Origin: Bog-473 sp963777485
GTDB taxonomy: Bacteria; Actinomycetota; Acidimicrobiia; Acidimicrobiales; RAAP-2
Assembly: GCA_963777485.1 (NCBI GenBank)
Contig: CAVZQP010000003.1
Location: forward strand, 62,001-126,000
Direction: 5' to 3'
Length of the DNA stretch: 64,000 nucleotides
Shown here: piece after piece, positions 49,520 through 57,523 of the stretch
Position numbering within the stretch: position 1 is the first letter of the stretch
How the letters are laid out: each line of letters starts with the position of its first letter
Made by a program: the position numbers and the translations under genes
Notes under the pieces: model-generated
The model's input: only the letters and a program-made list of their open reading frames with translations
Told to the model about the DNA's origin: nothing
Databases searched by the model: none

Positions 49520-50753
49520 CGATGTGGCCGCTGAGCCTTCGGACCGGCGGTCCGCTGGCCCGTTGACGGGTATCCGGGTGCTGGCGCTCGAGCAGATGCA
49601 GGCGTTGCCGTTCGCCACCCAGCTCTTGGCACGCCTTGGTGCCGACGTGGTGAAGGTGGAACCACCCGGCGGTGAGTTGGGCCGCAGCTCCCAGCCCTCG
49701 GTGCCCGATCCGGAGGGACGTCCGATGGGCGCCACCTTCCTGCGGAACAACCTCGGGAAGCGCAGCATCTGCGTCGACCTGAAGAACCCCGCCGGGCGCC
49801 AACTGGTGCTCGACATGGCTCCCCGCTTCGACGTCATCGCCGAGAACTTCCGGGCCGGGGCCATGGTCAAGCTGGGTCTCGGCTTCGAGGACTTCGTCGC
49901 AGTCAGCCCGCGCTGCGTCTACGTGTCGGTGTCGGGGTTCGGGAACGTGACCACGTCCCCCTACCGCGAGCGGATGGCCTTCGCCCCCATCGTCGAGGCC
50001 ATGTCCGGTATCTACGCCATGAAGCAGAAGGGTGATGAGCCGCCAGAGGCCTCGCCGGTGGGAGGGCTGGGCGACATCAGTGCCGCCCTGTTCGCCACCG
50101 TGGGCCTCCTGGCCGCGTTGCGCGAGCGCGACCGGACCGGCAAAGCGCAACAGGTCGACATCGCGATGTTCGACTCGGTGCTCGCGATGACGGACATCGT
50201 GTCCAATTTCTGGTCGATGGGCTTGAAGAACGGCGAGGTCGGCCCCCTCATCAATCACGGGTTCCGGGCCGGCGACGGCTGGATCATCGTCCAGGTGACC
50301 CGCGAGCACTACTTCGAGCGGCTGGCCGATATCGTCGGCCACCCCGAATGGCGGACCGACGAGCGCCTGTCCACCCGACAGGGGTGGGTTGACCACCTCG
50401 AGGACACCATCCGTCCGGCCCTGGAGCAGTGGGCGTCCGACAAGACGCGGGAGCAGGCGTGTGCCGAGCTCGGCGCGGCGGGTATCGCTGCGGGACCCTG
50501 CCTGCGCGACGAGGAGCTCGTCGGCGATCCGCACGTGGTAGCGCACGGCATGCTCGTCGGCATCGACCGGCCACAAGGAGGGGGCAGCCCGGTGCTCACC
50601 CCGGGCAATCCGGTGCGGATCCTCACCGCACCTGGCACAGCGGACACACGCGTGCCGTGGGTCGGCGAGGACACCGACGACATCTTGGCCAAGGAGCTCG
50701 GTTTGTCCCTCGACGAGGTCGCCGAACTACGCGCCGGCGGCGTCGTCGCGTAA
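49515..50753 (+). CDS. family III CoA-transferase
   Basis: A 412-residue CaiB/BaiF-type enzyme: LTGIRVLALEQMQALPFATQLLARLGADVVKVEPPGGELGRSS, LGKRSICVDL, and catalytic Asp187 in VGGLGDISAALFA, 20 residues before RTGKAQ. ATG 49515 lacks a ribosome binding site and lies in a palindrome with a possible -10 element a few bases upstream, which suits leaderless translation. It starts a four-gene plus-strand operon (CoA-transferase, FadD3-like ligase, thiolase-like protein, DUF35). Confidence 0.9.
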   Translation: MVDVAAEPSDRRSAGPLTGIRVLALEQMQALPFATQLLARLGADVVKVEPPGGELGRSSQPSVPDPEGRPMGATFLRNNLGKRSICVDLKNPAGRQLVLDMAPRFDVIAENFRAGAMVKLGLGFEDFVAVSPRCVYVSVSGFGNVTTSPYRERMAFAPIVEAMSGIYAMKQKGDEPPEASPVGGLGDISAALFATVGLLAALRERDRTGKAQQVDIAMFDSVLAMTDIVSNFWSMGLKNGEVGPLINHGFRAGDGWIIVQVTREHYFERLADIVGHPEWRTDERLSTRQGWVDHLEDTIRPALEQWASDKTREQACAELGAAGIAAGPCLRDEELVGDPHVVAHGMLVGIDRPQGGGSPVLTPGNPVRILTAPGTADTRVPWVGEDTDDILAKELGLSLDEVAELRAGGVVA

Positions 50754-50763
50754 CGCGGGACTG

Positions 50764-52314
50764 GTGACGCTCCCCCAGACCGTCCCGGCCGCATTGGAGC
50801 GGGCCGCGCGCGACTTCGGCGATGCCGAGGCTGTCGTCGACCGCAGCGACCGATGGACCTTCGCCCAGTTGCACGCCGAGTCACTGCGCGTCGCCCGGGC
50901 GCTGGCGGCGAGCGGCATCAGGCCGGGTGACCGCGTCGCCCTGTGGTCGCCCAACAGCGCACGCTGGATCGCCGCCAGCTTCGGCGTCTATGCCGCAGGC
51001 GCCGTCCTCGTTCCCGTGAACACGCGCTTCAAGGGGATGGAGGCGGCTCACGTCCTCGGGCGTTCGGGCGCCACGCTCCTGTTGGCCAGCACGGACGCCG
51101 TGGGCACCGACCTCTTGGCCCTGCTCGAGGGCACAGGCGATCTGCCCGCGTTACGCGAGCTGGTGGTCCTCGAAGGGCCGGCGCGCCCTGGTGCGGTCGC
51201 CTGGGACGACTTCGTGGCCCGCGGTGCGGCAGGCGATCGGCCGCTCCCCGACATCGGGGCCGACGACCTGGCCGACATCATCTTCACCTCCGGGACCACC
51301 GGCGCCCCCAAGGGGGCCATGCTGAGTCACGGCCCGAGCGTGCGCACCTACGAAGCCTGGAGCGACGCCGTCGGGCTCAGGCGCGGCGACCGCTACCTGT
51401 GCGTCTACCCCTTCTTCCACACCGCGGGCCTGAAGTCGGCGGTGCTGGCCTGCGTGCTCCGCGGCGCGACCGTCCTCCCGCACGCCGTCTTCGACGCCGG
51501 AATCGTGATGCAGCGGGTGGAGGAGGAACGCATCACCGTCCTGCCGGGACCACCCACGGTGTTCCAGTCGATTTTGGAGCACCCCGAGCGCGCGCGGTTC
51601 GACCTCAGCTCGCTGCGCCTCTCCGTGACCGGCGCCGCCACGGTGCCCGTGGAGGTGGTCCGGCGCATGCGCGAGGACCTGCACATCGCCACGGTGGTGA
51701 CGGGCTACGGGCTCACCGAGACGACCGGCACGGTGAGCATGTGCCACTACGACGACCCACCCGAGGTCGTCGCCACGACGGTGGGCCGGCCCTTGCCGGG
51801 CGTCTCGGTGCGGGTGGCCGACGAAAGAGATTGCACGGTGCCAACGGGCGAGACCGGCGAGATCCTGGTCAAGGGCTTCAACGTCATGCGCGGCTACTTC
51901 GACGATCCCGAGGCCACCGCCGGCGCCTTCGACGACGAGGGGTACCTCCGCACGGGTGACATCGGCCACATCGGCGAAGACGGGAACCTGCGCATCACCG
52001 ATCGCAAGAAGGACATGTTCATCGTCGGCGGCTTCAACGCCTTCCCGGCCGAGATCGAGGGCATCATGCTGACCCATCCCGGCGTGGCCCAGGTTGCGGT
52101 CGTCGGCGCTCCGGACGACCGCCTGGGCGAGGTGGCGGAGGCCTATGTGGTGCCGCGCCGCGGCGACGCCGTCGACCAGGGGGCGCTCGTCGCCTGGTGC
52201 CGCGAGCACATGGCCAACTACAAGGTGCCGCGGGAGGTGCACTTCGTCGACGAGCTGCCGCTGACGGCCAGTGGCAAGGTGCAGCGCTTCCGCCTGCGCC
52301 AACCGGGCGCGTGA
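50764..52314 (+). CDS. acyl-CoA ligase, FadD3-like
   Basis: A 516-residue AMP-forming ligase that tracks mycobacterial FadD3 through much of its length: TVPAALERAARDFGDAEAVVDRSDRWTF, ADIIFTSGTTGAPKG, RYLCVYPFFHTAGLKSAVLACVLRGATVLPHAVFD, ITVLPGPPTVFQSILEHP, LSVTGAATVPVEVV, GYGLTETTG, ITDRKKDMFIVGGFNAFPAEIE and C-terminal ASGKVQRFRLRQ. FadD3 attaches CoA to the steroid-ring remnant HIP, so this enzyme may activate an alicyclic propionate. That substrate is a hypothesis from similarity. GTG 50764 lies 10 bases after the CoA-transferase stop. Confidence 0.88.
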   Translation: MTLPQTVPAALERAARDFGDAEAVVDRSDRWTFAQLHAESLRVARALAASGIRPGDRVALWSPNSARWIAASFGVYAAGAVLVPVNTRFKGMEAAHVLGRSGATLLLASTDAVGTDLLALLEGTGDLPALRELVVLEGPARPGAVAWDDFVARGAAGDRPLPDIGADDLADIIFTSGTTGAPKGAMLSHGPSVRTYEAWSDAVGLRRGDRYLCVYPFFHTAGLKSAVLACVLRGATVLPHAVFDAGIVMQRVEEERITVLPGPPTVFQSILEHPERARFDLSSLRLSVTGAATVPVEVVRRMREDLHIATVVTGYGLTETTGTVSMCHYDDPPEVVATTVGRPLPGVSVRVADERDCTVPTGETGEILVKGFNVMRGYFDDPEATAGAFDDEGYLRTGDIGHIGEDGNLRITDRKKDMFIVGGFNAFPAEIEGIMLTHPGVAQVAVVGAPDDRLGEVAEAYVVPRRGDAVDQGALVAWCREHMANYKVPREVHFVDELPLTASGKVQRFRLRQPGA

Positions 52315-52327
52315 CATCCTCTCGGCA

Positions 52328-53485
52328 ATGACGCATCCCTTCCGCGACGTGGCCGTGGTCGGGGTCTTCAACACCCCTCAGGCGCGCCGTCTGCCCGGGC
52401 ACGACTCCTCGTCCATCGCGCTCGAGGCGGCACTCGGCGCCCTCGCCGACGCCGGGATCGACGCCGGCGACGTCGACGGCGTGGTGGGGCAGGCGGCCGC
52501 GGACGCGGTGCTGGAGCTTGGGCTCGGCCCCTGCGTGCGCCGCCCCAACGGCCTCGGCATTCCGAGCATCGTCGACGCCGCGGCGCTGATCGCAACGGGC
52601 CAGTGCCGCGTCGTGCTGGTCCTGGCCGGTGGCGCCGGGCTGCGCAGCCACGGTTCCGCCGCCCCTTGGACCACGCCGCCCAACGAGCTCGTCGCGGGCT
52701 TCGGTCTCTTCACCGCCGCCGAGTTCGCGTTGATGGCCCGTCGCCACATGGTCACGTACGGCACGACGGAGCTCCAGCTGGCCACCGCGGCGGCGGTCAT
52801 TCGCACCAACGGCCATCACAACCCTGAGGCCGTCTACCAGGGACGGGGACCGTTCGGCCCGGAGGACATCTTGGCGTCGCCGTTGGTCGCGGAACCCTTC
52901 CATCTCCTGGACTGCGCCACGGTCTCCGAGGGCGGGTGCGCGCTCGTGCTGGCCCGCGCCGACATCGCACGTCACGACCAGCGGGCAGTCTGGATCCTCG
53001 GCTGTGGCAGCGACAGCTATGGGCCCGCCTACACCGTGGCGCCCGTCTGGGACTTCACCCCGCGTCCCGGCGTGCGACCCGCGGGCTGGGTGGGAGCGGG
53101 AGCGGCCCAGGCCTCCTTCGCCATGGCCGGGCTCGGGCCGGGCGACGTGGACGTGGCCGAGTTCTACGACCCGTTCTCCTTCGAGATCATCCGCCAGCTC
53201 GAGGCGTACGGATTCTGCGAACCCGGTGAGGGGGGCCCCATGGTCGAGTCGGGCGCCATCGGCCCCGGCGGCACGCTGCCGGTCACCACCGACGGCGGCA
53301 CGATGTCCTACAGCCACCCGGGGATCGCGGCGCAGCAGTTCCAGCGCGTCACGCGTGGCGTACAGCAGCTGCGCGGCGAGTGTCCCAGCATGCAGGTCGA
53401 CGGTGCACAGGTGGCGTTGTGCTCGAACGGGGGCTCGGGTGCGCTGTTCACCGACGTGCTGGTCCTGGGCAAGGAGCGCCCGTGA
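52328..53485 (+). CDS. Ltp2-like thiolase-fold aldolase subunit
   Basis: A 385-residue thiolase-superfamily protein without the catalytic Cys; the segment reads NGLGIPSIVDAAALIATG. Tyr280 (AEFYDPFS) and Tyr328 (TMSYSHPG) correspond in position to the tyrosines of Ltp2-type aldolases. The stop overlaps the DUF35 gene by four bases (GTGA), giving the expected heteromer. ATG 52328 is chosen; it lies 13 bases after the ligase stop. This is the second such pair in the window, and it is divergent in sequence from that at 33890-35421. Confidence 0.82.
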   Translation: MTHPFRDVAVVGVFNTPQARRLPGHDSSSIALEAALGALADAGIDAGDVDGVVGQAAADAVLELGLGPCVRRPNGLGIPSIVDAAALIATGQCRVVLVLAGGAGLRSHGSAAPWTTPPNELVAGFGLFTAAEFALMARRHMVTYGTTELQLATAAAVIRTNGHHNPEAVYQGRGPFGPEDILASPLVAEPFHLLDCATVSEGGCALVLARADIARHDQRAVWILGCGSDSYGPAYTVAPVWDFTPRPGVRPAGWVGAGAAQASFAMAGLGPGDVDVAEFYDPFSFEIIRQLEAYGFCEPGEGGPMVESGAIGPGGTLPVTTDGGTMSYSHPGIAAQQFQRVTRGVQQLRGECPSMQVDGAQVALCSNGGSGALFTDVLVLGKERP

Positions 53486-53919
53486 GCGCAACGGACGCCG
53501 GGCTGCTCACCCCTCCGCCTCCCGGCGGTTTCCCCATGCCTCGCCCATCCGAACGCTCCGATCCTTTCTGGAGCGGCTGCCTCGAGAACCGACTCGTGCT
53601 CCCTCTCTGCTCCGCATGCGGTGCGCGTGCCCTGCGCGCGTTCGCCGTGTGTCCGCAGTGCTCCGCAACCGCGCTGGGCTGGGAGGAGAGTGCCGGCCGG
53701 GGAACGCTCTACAGCTGGACGGTGGTCTGGCGCCCGCCCCATCCGGGCTTCGTCGTGCCCTACGCCCCCTCCGTCGTGACGCTCGACGAAGGGTGGTGGT
53801 TCCTCAGCGCGGTCGTCGGCTGCGCGCCGAGCGAACTGCGCGACGGGCTCGCCCTCGAGGTCGAGTTCCACCCGGCCTCCGACGAGCTGGTACTCCCCTA
53901 CTTCCGCCCCGTGGCCTGA
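53482..53919 (+). CDS. DUF35 OB-fold zinc-ribbon protein, aldolase partner
   Basis: A 145-residue protein with an N-terminal helix (RPSERSDPFWSGCLENRLVLPL), a zinc ribbon (CSAC and CPQC about 12 residues apart) and an OB fold (GRGTLYSWTVVWRPPHPGFVVPYAPSVVTLDEG). GTG 53482 overlaps the thiolase-like stop. It is the likely partner of that subunit in an acyl-CoA aldolase; the alternative is a MaoC/hydratase accessory role. It is the last gene of the operon and converges with a substrate-binding-protein gene, 10 bases away. Confidence 0.85.
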   Translation: MSATDAGLLTPPPPGGFPMPRPSERSDPFWSGCLENRLVLPLCSACGARALRAFAVCPQCSATALGWEESAGRGTLYSWTVVWRPPHPGFVVPYAPSVVTLDEGWWFLSAVVGCAPSELRDGLALEVEFHPASDELVLPYFRPVA

Positions 53920-53929
53920 CGCGGTTGGC

Positions 53930-55282
53930 TCAGCTGTTCGCGCCCGAGACCGTGAACAGCGACTTGGGGTCGCAGTGCCAGATCTGGTCGTTCGGACGCG
54001 TGTCGGCCTTGTCGTAGGAGAATGCGTTGCCCTTCACCTGCATCAGCAGGAAGCAGTCGCTCGGCGTGGGACGTTGGTTGGAAAGGGCCAGGTGCGCGAT
54101 CGGCGCGTAGACCCCTCCTCCGGTCCAGTTCGTCTGCGACGCCGCATGGTCGAGCACACACGAGACCGTCAAGTTGGCGCCGCACGCAGAGGCCGCCTTG
54201 GCGAAGAGCAGCCAGGCGTCGACGGCGTACTCGTCGTTGGTGTCGATCGTGTCACCCCGCGCATCGGTGCGCATGAGTGCGATCAGCTGCTCGAGCCCGG
54301 GGCTCTGGGAAGCCAGCTCGAACGGCCAAATCTGCGTCGCGAAATAGATGGGCGGCAGGGAGCCCGAGAACGAGATGTCGTAGCTCTGCTTGCCGAGGTT
54401 CTCTGGGATGCCGATGCCGAGGAAGATGAAGGTCGGGTGGTACCCGGCGGTCTGCATGGCCTCGAAATAGGTCTGCACGTTGGTACCCGTGGGCGTCTCG
54501 AGTGCCTCGACGCCCTTGGACTGGGCGCGGGACACGAAGGGCGACCAGTCGGCCACGCTGAACGGCGGCTCCTGGAAGTCCACCACCTTCCATCCCTGCT
54601 GCTCCGCGGCCTGTTCCCACTTCTGGGTGGGTTCGAGAATGCTCGGTTCGTTCGCCGCGCCGATGCCGAAGTGCTTGATCGCACTCGGGTAACGGCGCCC
54701 GAGTGCGCCGTACCACCCCGCCTCTATTTCGTCGACCCGGATCCCCTGGGGGTTCACCTGCAGGGCGGCGCTGTCGGCCTCGTTGGACACCACGTAGGAA
54801 GGGATCTCGCCCAGGCCGCACCCCACCCGCACTGGCACCGCCGACTGGTCGAAGACCAAACCTCCGCCGACCGACATGAAGTCCTGCTGGCAGGCCTCGT
54901 CGGTCACCTGGGCCGCGTTGAAGAGCGCACCGTCGCGGTCGTGGACGACGAGGGCACGCCCGTCGATGCCGCCCGCGGCATTGCACCACTTGGCGAACGC
55001 ACCGGCGAGTTGGAAGAACTCTTTGTTCAGTCCCGGTGAGGCGGTGTTGCCGGGATCGGCGAAGGTGGCGATATTGATGCTGTGCGCGCCCACTCCGCGC
55101 GCGCTCGCCGCGCCGCCCGGTCCGTGCTCGCACACCGTGCCGAGTCCGGGCCAGGTTCCGTCGCGGGTGAGGTGGCCGTTCTGAGTTCCCGACGAGCTGG
55201 CGGTGGCCGCGCCGCCCGCACACACGGTGACGCTGGCGATGACGGCTCCAAGCGTGACCAGCACACGACCGAGTCGGTGCAT
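53930..55282 (-). CDS. ABC transporter substrate-binding protein, branched-chain amino acid type
   Basis: A 450-residue type I periplasmic-binding protein. The signal peptide is RLGRVLVTLGAVIASVTVCAGGAATAS; a Cys is present near the cleavage zone but the lipobox is poor. The body has INIATFADPGNTASPGLNKEFFQLAGAFAKWCNAAGGIDGRALVVHDRDG and lobe-2 features FIFLGIGIPENLGKQSYDISF. Relatives bind amino acids, amides, aromatic acids or steroid-like acids for LIV-type importers. The cognate permease and ATPase are not in the window. It is the last gene of a minus-strand run from 62041. Confidence 0.83.
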   Translation of the reverse strand: MHRLGRVLVTLGAVIASVTVCAGGAATASSSGTQNGHLTRDGTWPGLGTVCEHGPGGAASARGVGAHSINIATFADPGNTASPGLNKEFFQLAGAFAKWCNAAGGIDGRALVVHDRDGALFNAAQVTDEACQQDFMSVGGGLVFDQSAVPVRVGCGLGEIPSYVVSNEADSAALQVNPQGIRVDEIEAGWYGALGRRYPSAIKHFGIGAANEPSILEPTQKWEQAAEQQGWKVVDFQEPPFSVADWSPFVSRAQSKGVEALETPTGTNVQTYFEAMQTAGYHPTFIFLGIGIPENLGKQSYDISFSGSLPPIYFATQIWPFELASQSPGLEQLIALMRTDARGDTIDTNDEYAVDAWLLFAKAASACGANLTVSCVLDHAASQTNWTGGGVYAPIAHLALSNQRPTPSDCFLLMQVKGNAFSYDKADTRPNDQIWHCDPKSLFTVSGANS

Positions 55283-55307
55283 GACGTCGGTTCCCCCCTC
55301 CGTCCCG

Positions 55308-56135
55308 TCAGGTGCCGGTGAACTGCGGGGGTCGTTTCTCCAGGAACGCCCGCGGGCCCTCTGCGGCGTCGTTCGACGCCATCACCTCCATGCCCAGGCG
55401 GCCCTCTATCGCGAAGGCCTCGGCTTCGGGCAGGGAGTCGGTCTCCCGGAGGGTCCGGAGGATGGCGGAGACGGCGAGGGGGCCGTTCGCCGCGATGCGC
55501 GCCGCGATGGCCCGGGCGTGCGTGAGGGCCTGCCCGTCGGGGACCACGTGATTGATGAGGCCGAGCTGCTGCGCCCGCGGGGCGGTGATGTCCTCGCCGG
55601 TCAGCAGCATCTCGGCCGCCACCGCGTAACCGATCTGGCGCCGGAGGCGGACAGCGGAGCCGGCCATGGGGAACAGGCCGCGCTGCACCTCGGTCACGCC
55701 GAACACCGCGCTCTCGCCGGCGACCCGGATGTCGGTGCCCTGCAGGATCTCCGTCCCGCCGGCCCGCGCGTAGCCCTCGGCGGCGAGGATGATGGGCTTA
55801 GAGGGCCGGAAGGTCTTCAACCACGCACCGAAGATCACCTCCGGCTCGTCCCGGAGCCGCACGATCCACTCGTTGTCGGCGGCCCCCTCACGGAGCCGGC
55901 CGATCTCGGCGAGGTCCATGCCGGCGCAGAACGTCGAACCCCGGCCGGTCAGGACACCCACGCGGAGCGAGGGATCGCCGTCGAGCCGGACCCAGGCGTC
56001 GTAGAGCCGGCACAGCACCTCTGCGTTGGTGGCATTGCGCTTCTCGGGACGGTTCAGGGTGACGACGAGGACCGGGCCGTCCGCTTCGACCAGGACGAGC
56101 GGTTCGCCCTCCTGCCTCTCCTGCGTGTTGCTCAC
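55308..56135 (-). CDS. enoyl-CoA hydratase/isomerase family protein
   Basis: A 275-residue crotonase: VLVVTLNRPEKRNATNAEVL, oxyanion loops TFCAGMDLAEIG and AEGYARAGGTEILQGTDIRVA, and VFGVTEVQRGLFPMAGSAVRLRRQIG. Glu in TEVQRG is in the position of one hydratase glutamate. GTG 56135 is preferred; ATG 56168 would add 11 residues and overlap the preceding gene. It lies between two binding-protein genes in the P450/acyl-CoA dehydrogenase run, so it probably hydrates or isomerises the enoyl-CoA made by that dehydrogenase. Confidence 0.86.
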   Translation of the reverse strand: MSNTQERQEGEPLVLVEADGPVLVVTLNRPEKRNATNAEVLCRLYDAWVRLDGDPSLRVGVLTGRGSTFCAGMDLAEIGRLREGAADNEWIVRLRDEPEVIFGAWLKTFRPSKPIILAAEGYARAGGTEILQGTDIRVAGESAVFGVTEVQRGLFPMAGSAVRLRRQIGYAVAAEMLLTGEDITAPRAQQLGLINHVVPDGQALTHARAIAARIAANGPLAVSAILRTLRETDSLPEAEAFAIEGRLGMEVMASNDAAEGPRAFLEKRPPQFTGT

Positions 56136-56149
56136 CGGTCGCTCACGCC

Positions 56150-57475
56150 CTACTCGTTGGATTGCCATTCGGGACGGAAGTAGCCGGCGAAGCGCAGGTC
56201 GCCGCCCCGCAGCTCACGGATGGTGAGGAAGTCGCCCTTATAGCCCTTGTGGTCGCCGGGGCCGAAGGTGATGTAACAGCCGGGCCCGCCGTTCGTGGCC
56301 GGCATCCAGCGGATGCGTTCGAGCCCGTCGTGCACCCAGCGAGGCTCGGGAATGGCCGCGTTGGCGATCCCGTGGATCGCGACGCGCGCCGTGTCGTAGG
56401 CGAGGGCGACCACGACGTTGCGCGCCTCGCGACCGAAGCGCTTCGAGAACCGCTGCACCATCGCGTTGTAATTCGGATTGGCGCCGTCCTCGCCGAGCTG
56501 GTCGATGCCGTGCCAGCCTTCGATGCCCCCCGCCCACTCGTTTTTGTTCGAATAGAACATGAACGCCGTGCCCATGATGCGCGGTGGGTCCCATTCGAGG
56601 GCCTGCAACGCCGCCCCGAAGTGGAAGCAGGCGTACCCGTAGCCGCCGTAATAGAGCCCCTCGGTCCCCGCGTCGCGCATGGCCGCGAGATGCTCTTGGA
56701 GGCCGCGCGGGTTGGGCTCGAGCTTCACCTCGCGGGTGACCGTCATGCCCAGGCGGATCGCCTCGTCGCGGAAGAAGTCGGCGTAGTCCCGCCCCGACGA
56801 CCCGGCCTCCCAGAACAGGCCCACCTTGCGGACGCCCTGCTGGTAGAGCCAGTTGGCGCAGATGACGCCCTCGGTCGGGATGTCACCGTTGGCGATGGAG
56901 AAGCAGTAGTCCGAAGCGAACTTCCACGCACCCGTCCAGCCGATGCATGAGACCTTCAGCTCGTTGGCGAGGTCCTGGATCGTGAGGCAGTTGTCCGAGA
57001 TCATCGGCCCGAGCACGACCACGCAACCCTGCTCGACCAGCCATCGGTAGCCGTCGAGGAGTTTCCGGTAGCTCTCCCGAGGCAGGCCCCGGGCGTCGGC
57101 CACGACGAGCTGGATGGGCGAGCGGGCCCAGACGCCCTCGTTCATGGCGTCCTCGATGGCCAGGATCGTCGGGTCGATCCAGTCGGCCGTCAGCTGGTTG
57201 AGGTCCATGTCGATGAGGATCCCGATCTTCACCGGCTCCCACGCGTCGCCCTGCGTCTGCACGCCGCGGGTCGGCGGGTAGATCGTGATGTTCTGGACCG
57301 CCTGGTCCTTGGCCGCACCGGTCCCCTCGTACCAGAGGTTGGCGTCGCCACCACTCCCCTCCAGGAACGCCCGGGTGCCGTGGGTGACCGACGAGACCGC
57401 CCGATCCGGTTCCGCGATGCCGAGGTCGACCGGCTCGGGGAACATCCGCTCCACGTATTCGGGCTGTTGCGCCAT
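56150..57475 (-). CDS. type I periplasmic-binding-like protein without a signal peptide
   Basis: A 441-residue Peripla_BP_6/AmiC-like protein: VKIGILIDMDLNQLTADWIDPTILAIEDAMNEG (lobe 1, from about residue 82), GPMISDNCLTIQDLANELKVSCIGWTGAWKFASDYCF, VRKVGLFWEAGSSGRDYADFFRDEAIRLGM and ALAYDTARVAIHGIANAAI. The N-terminus (MAQQPEYVERMFPEPVDLGIAEPDRA) has no hydrophobic segment, so it appears cytoplasmic and may be a ligand sensor, as AmiC is. About 80 extra residues precede the binding fold. ATG 57475 follows AAAGGA. It sits between the P450 and crotonase genes. Confidence 0.75.
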   Translation of the reverse strand: MAQQPEYVERMFPEPVDLGIAEPDRAVSSVTHGTRAFLEGSGGDANLWYEGTGAAKDQAVQNITIYPPTRGVQTQGDAWEPVKIGILIDMDLNQLTADWIDPTILAIEDAMNEGVWARSPIQLVVADARGLPRESYRKLLDGYRWLVEQGCVVVLGPMISDNCLTIQDLANELKVSCIGWTGAWKFASDYCFSIANGDIPTEGVICANWLYQQGVRKVGLFWEAGSSGRDYADFFRDEAIRLGMTVTREVKLEPNPRGLQEHLAAMRDAGTEGLYYGGYGYACFHFGAALQALEWDPPRIMGTAFMFYSNKNEWAGGIEGWHGIDQLGEDGANPNYNAMVQRFSKRFGREARNVVVALAYDTARVAIHGIANAAIPEPRWVHDGLERIRWMPATNGGPGCYITFGPGDHKGYKGDFLTIRELRGGDLRFAGYFRPEWQSNE

Positions 57476-57523
57476 CGAGGGTCCTTTCGATCGGTCCGAT
57501 GTTGACCGGCCGGCTACGGCCGG

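Noticed and set aside
53930..57475. Complete ABC importer operon
   Set aside because: Two binding-like proteins are present but no permease or ATPase gene is visible in the window.
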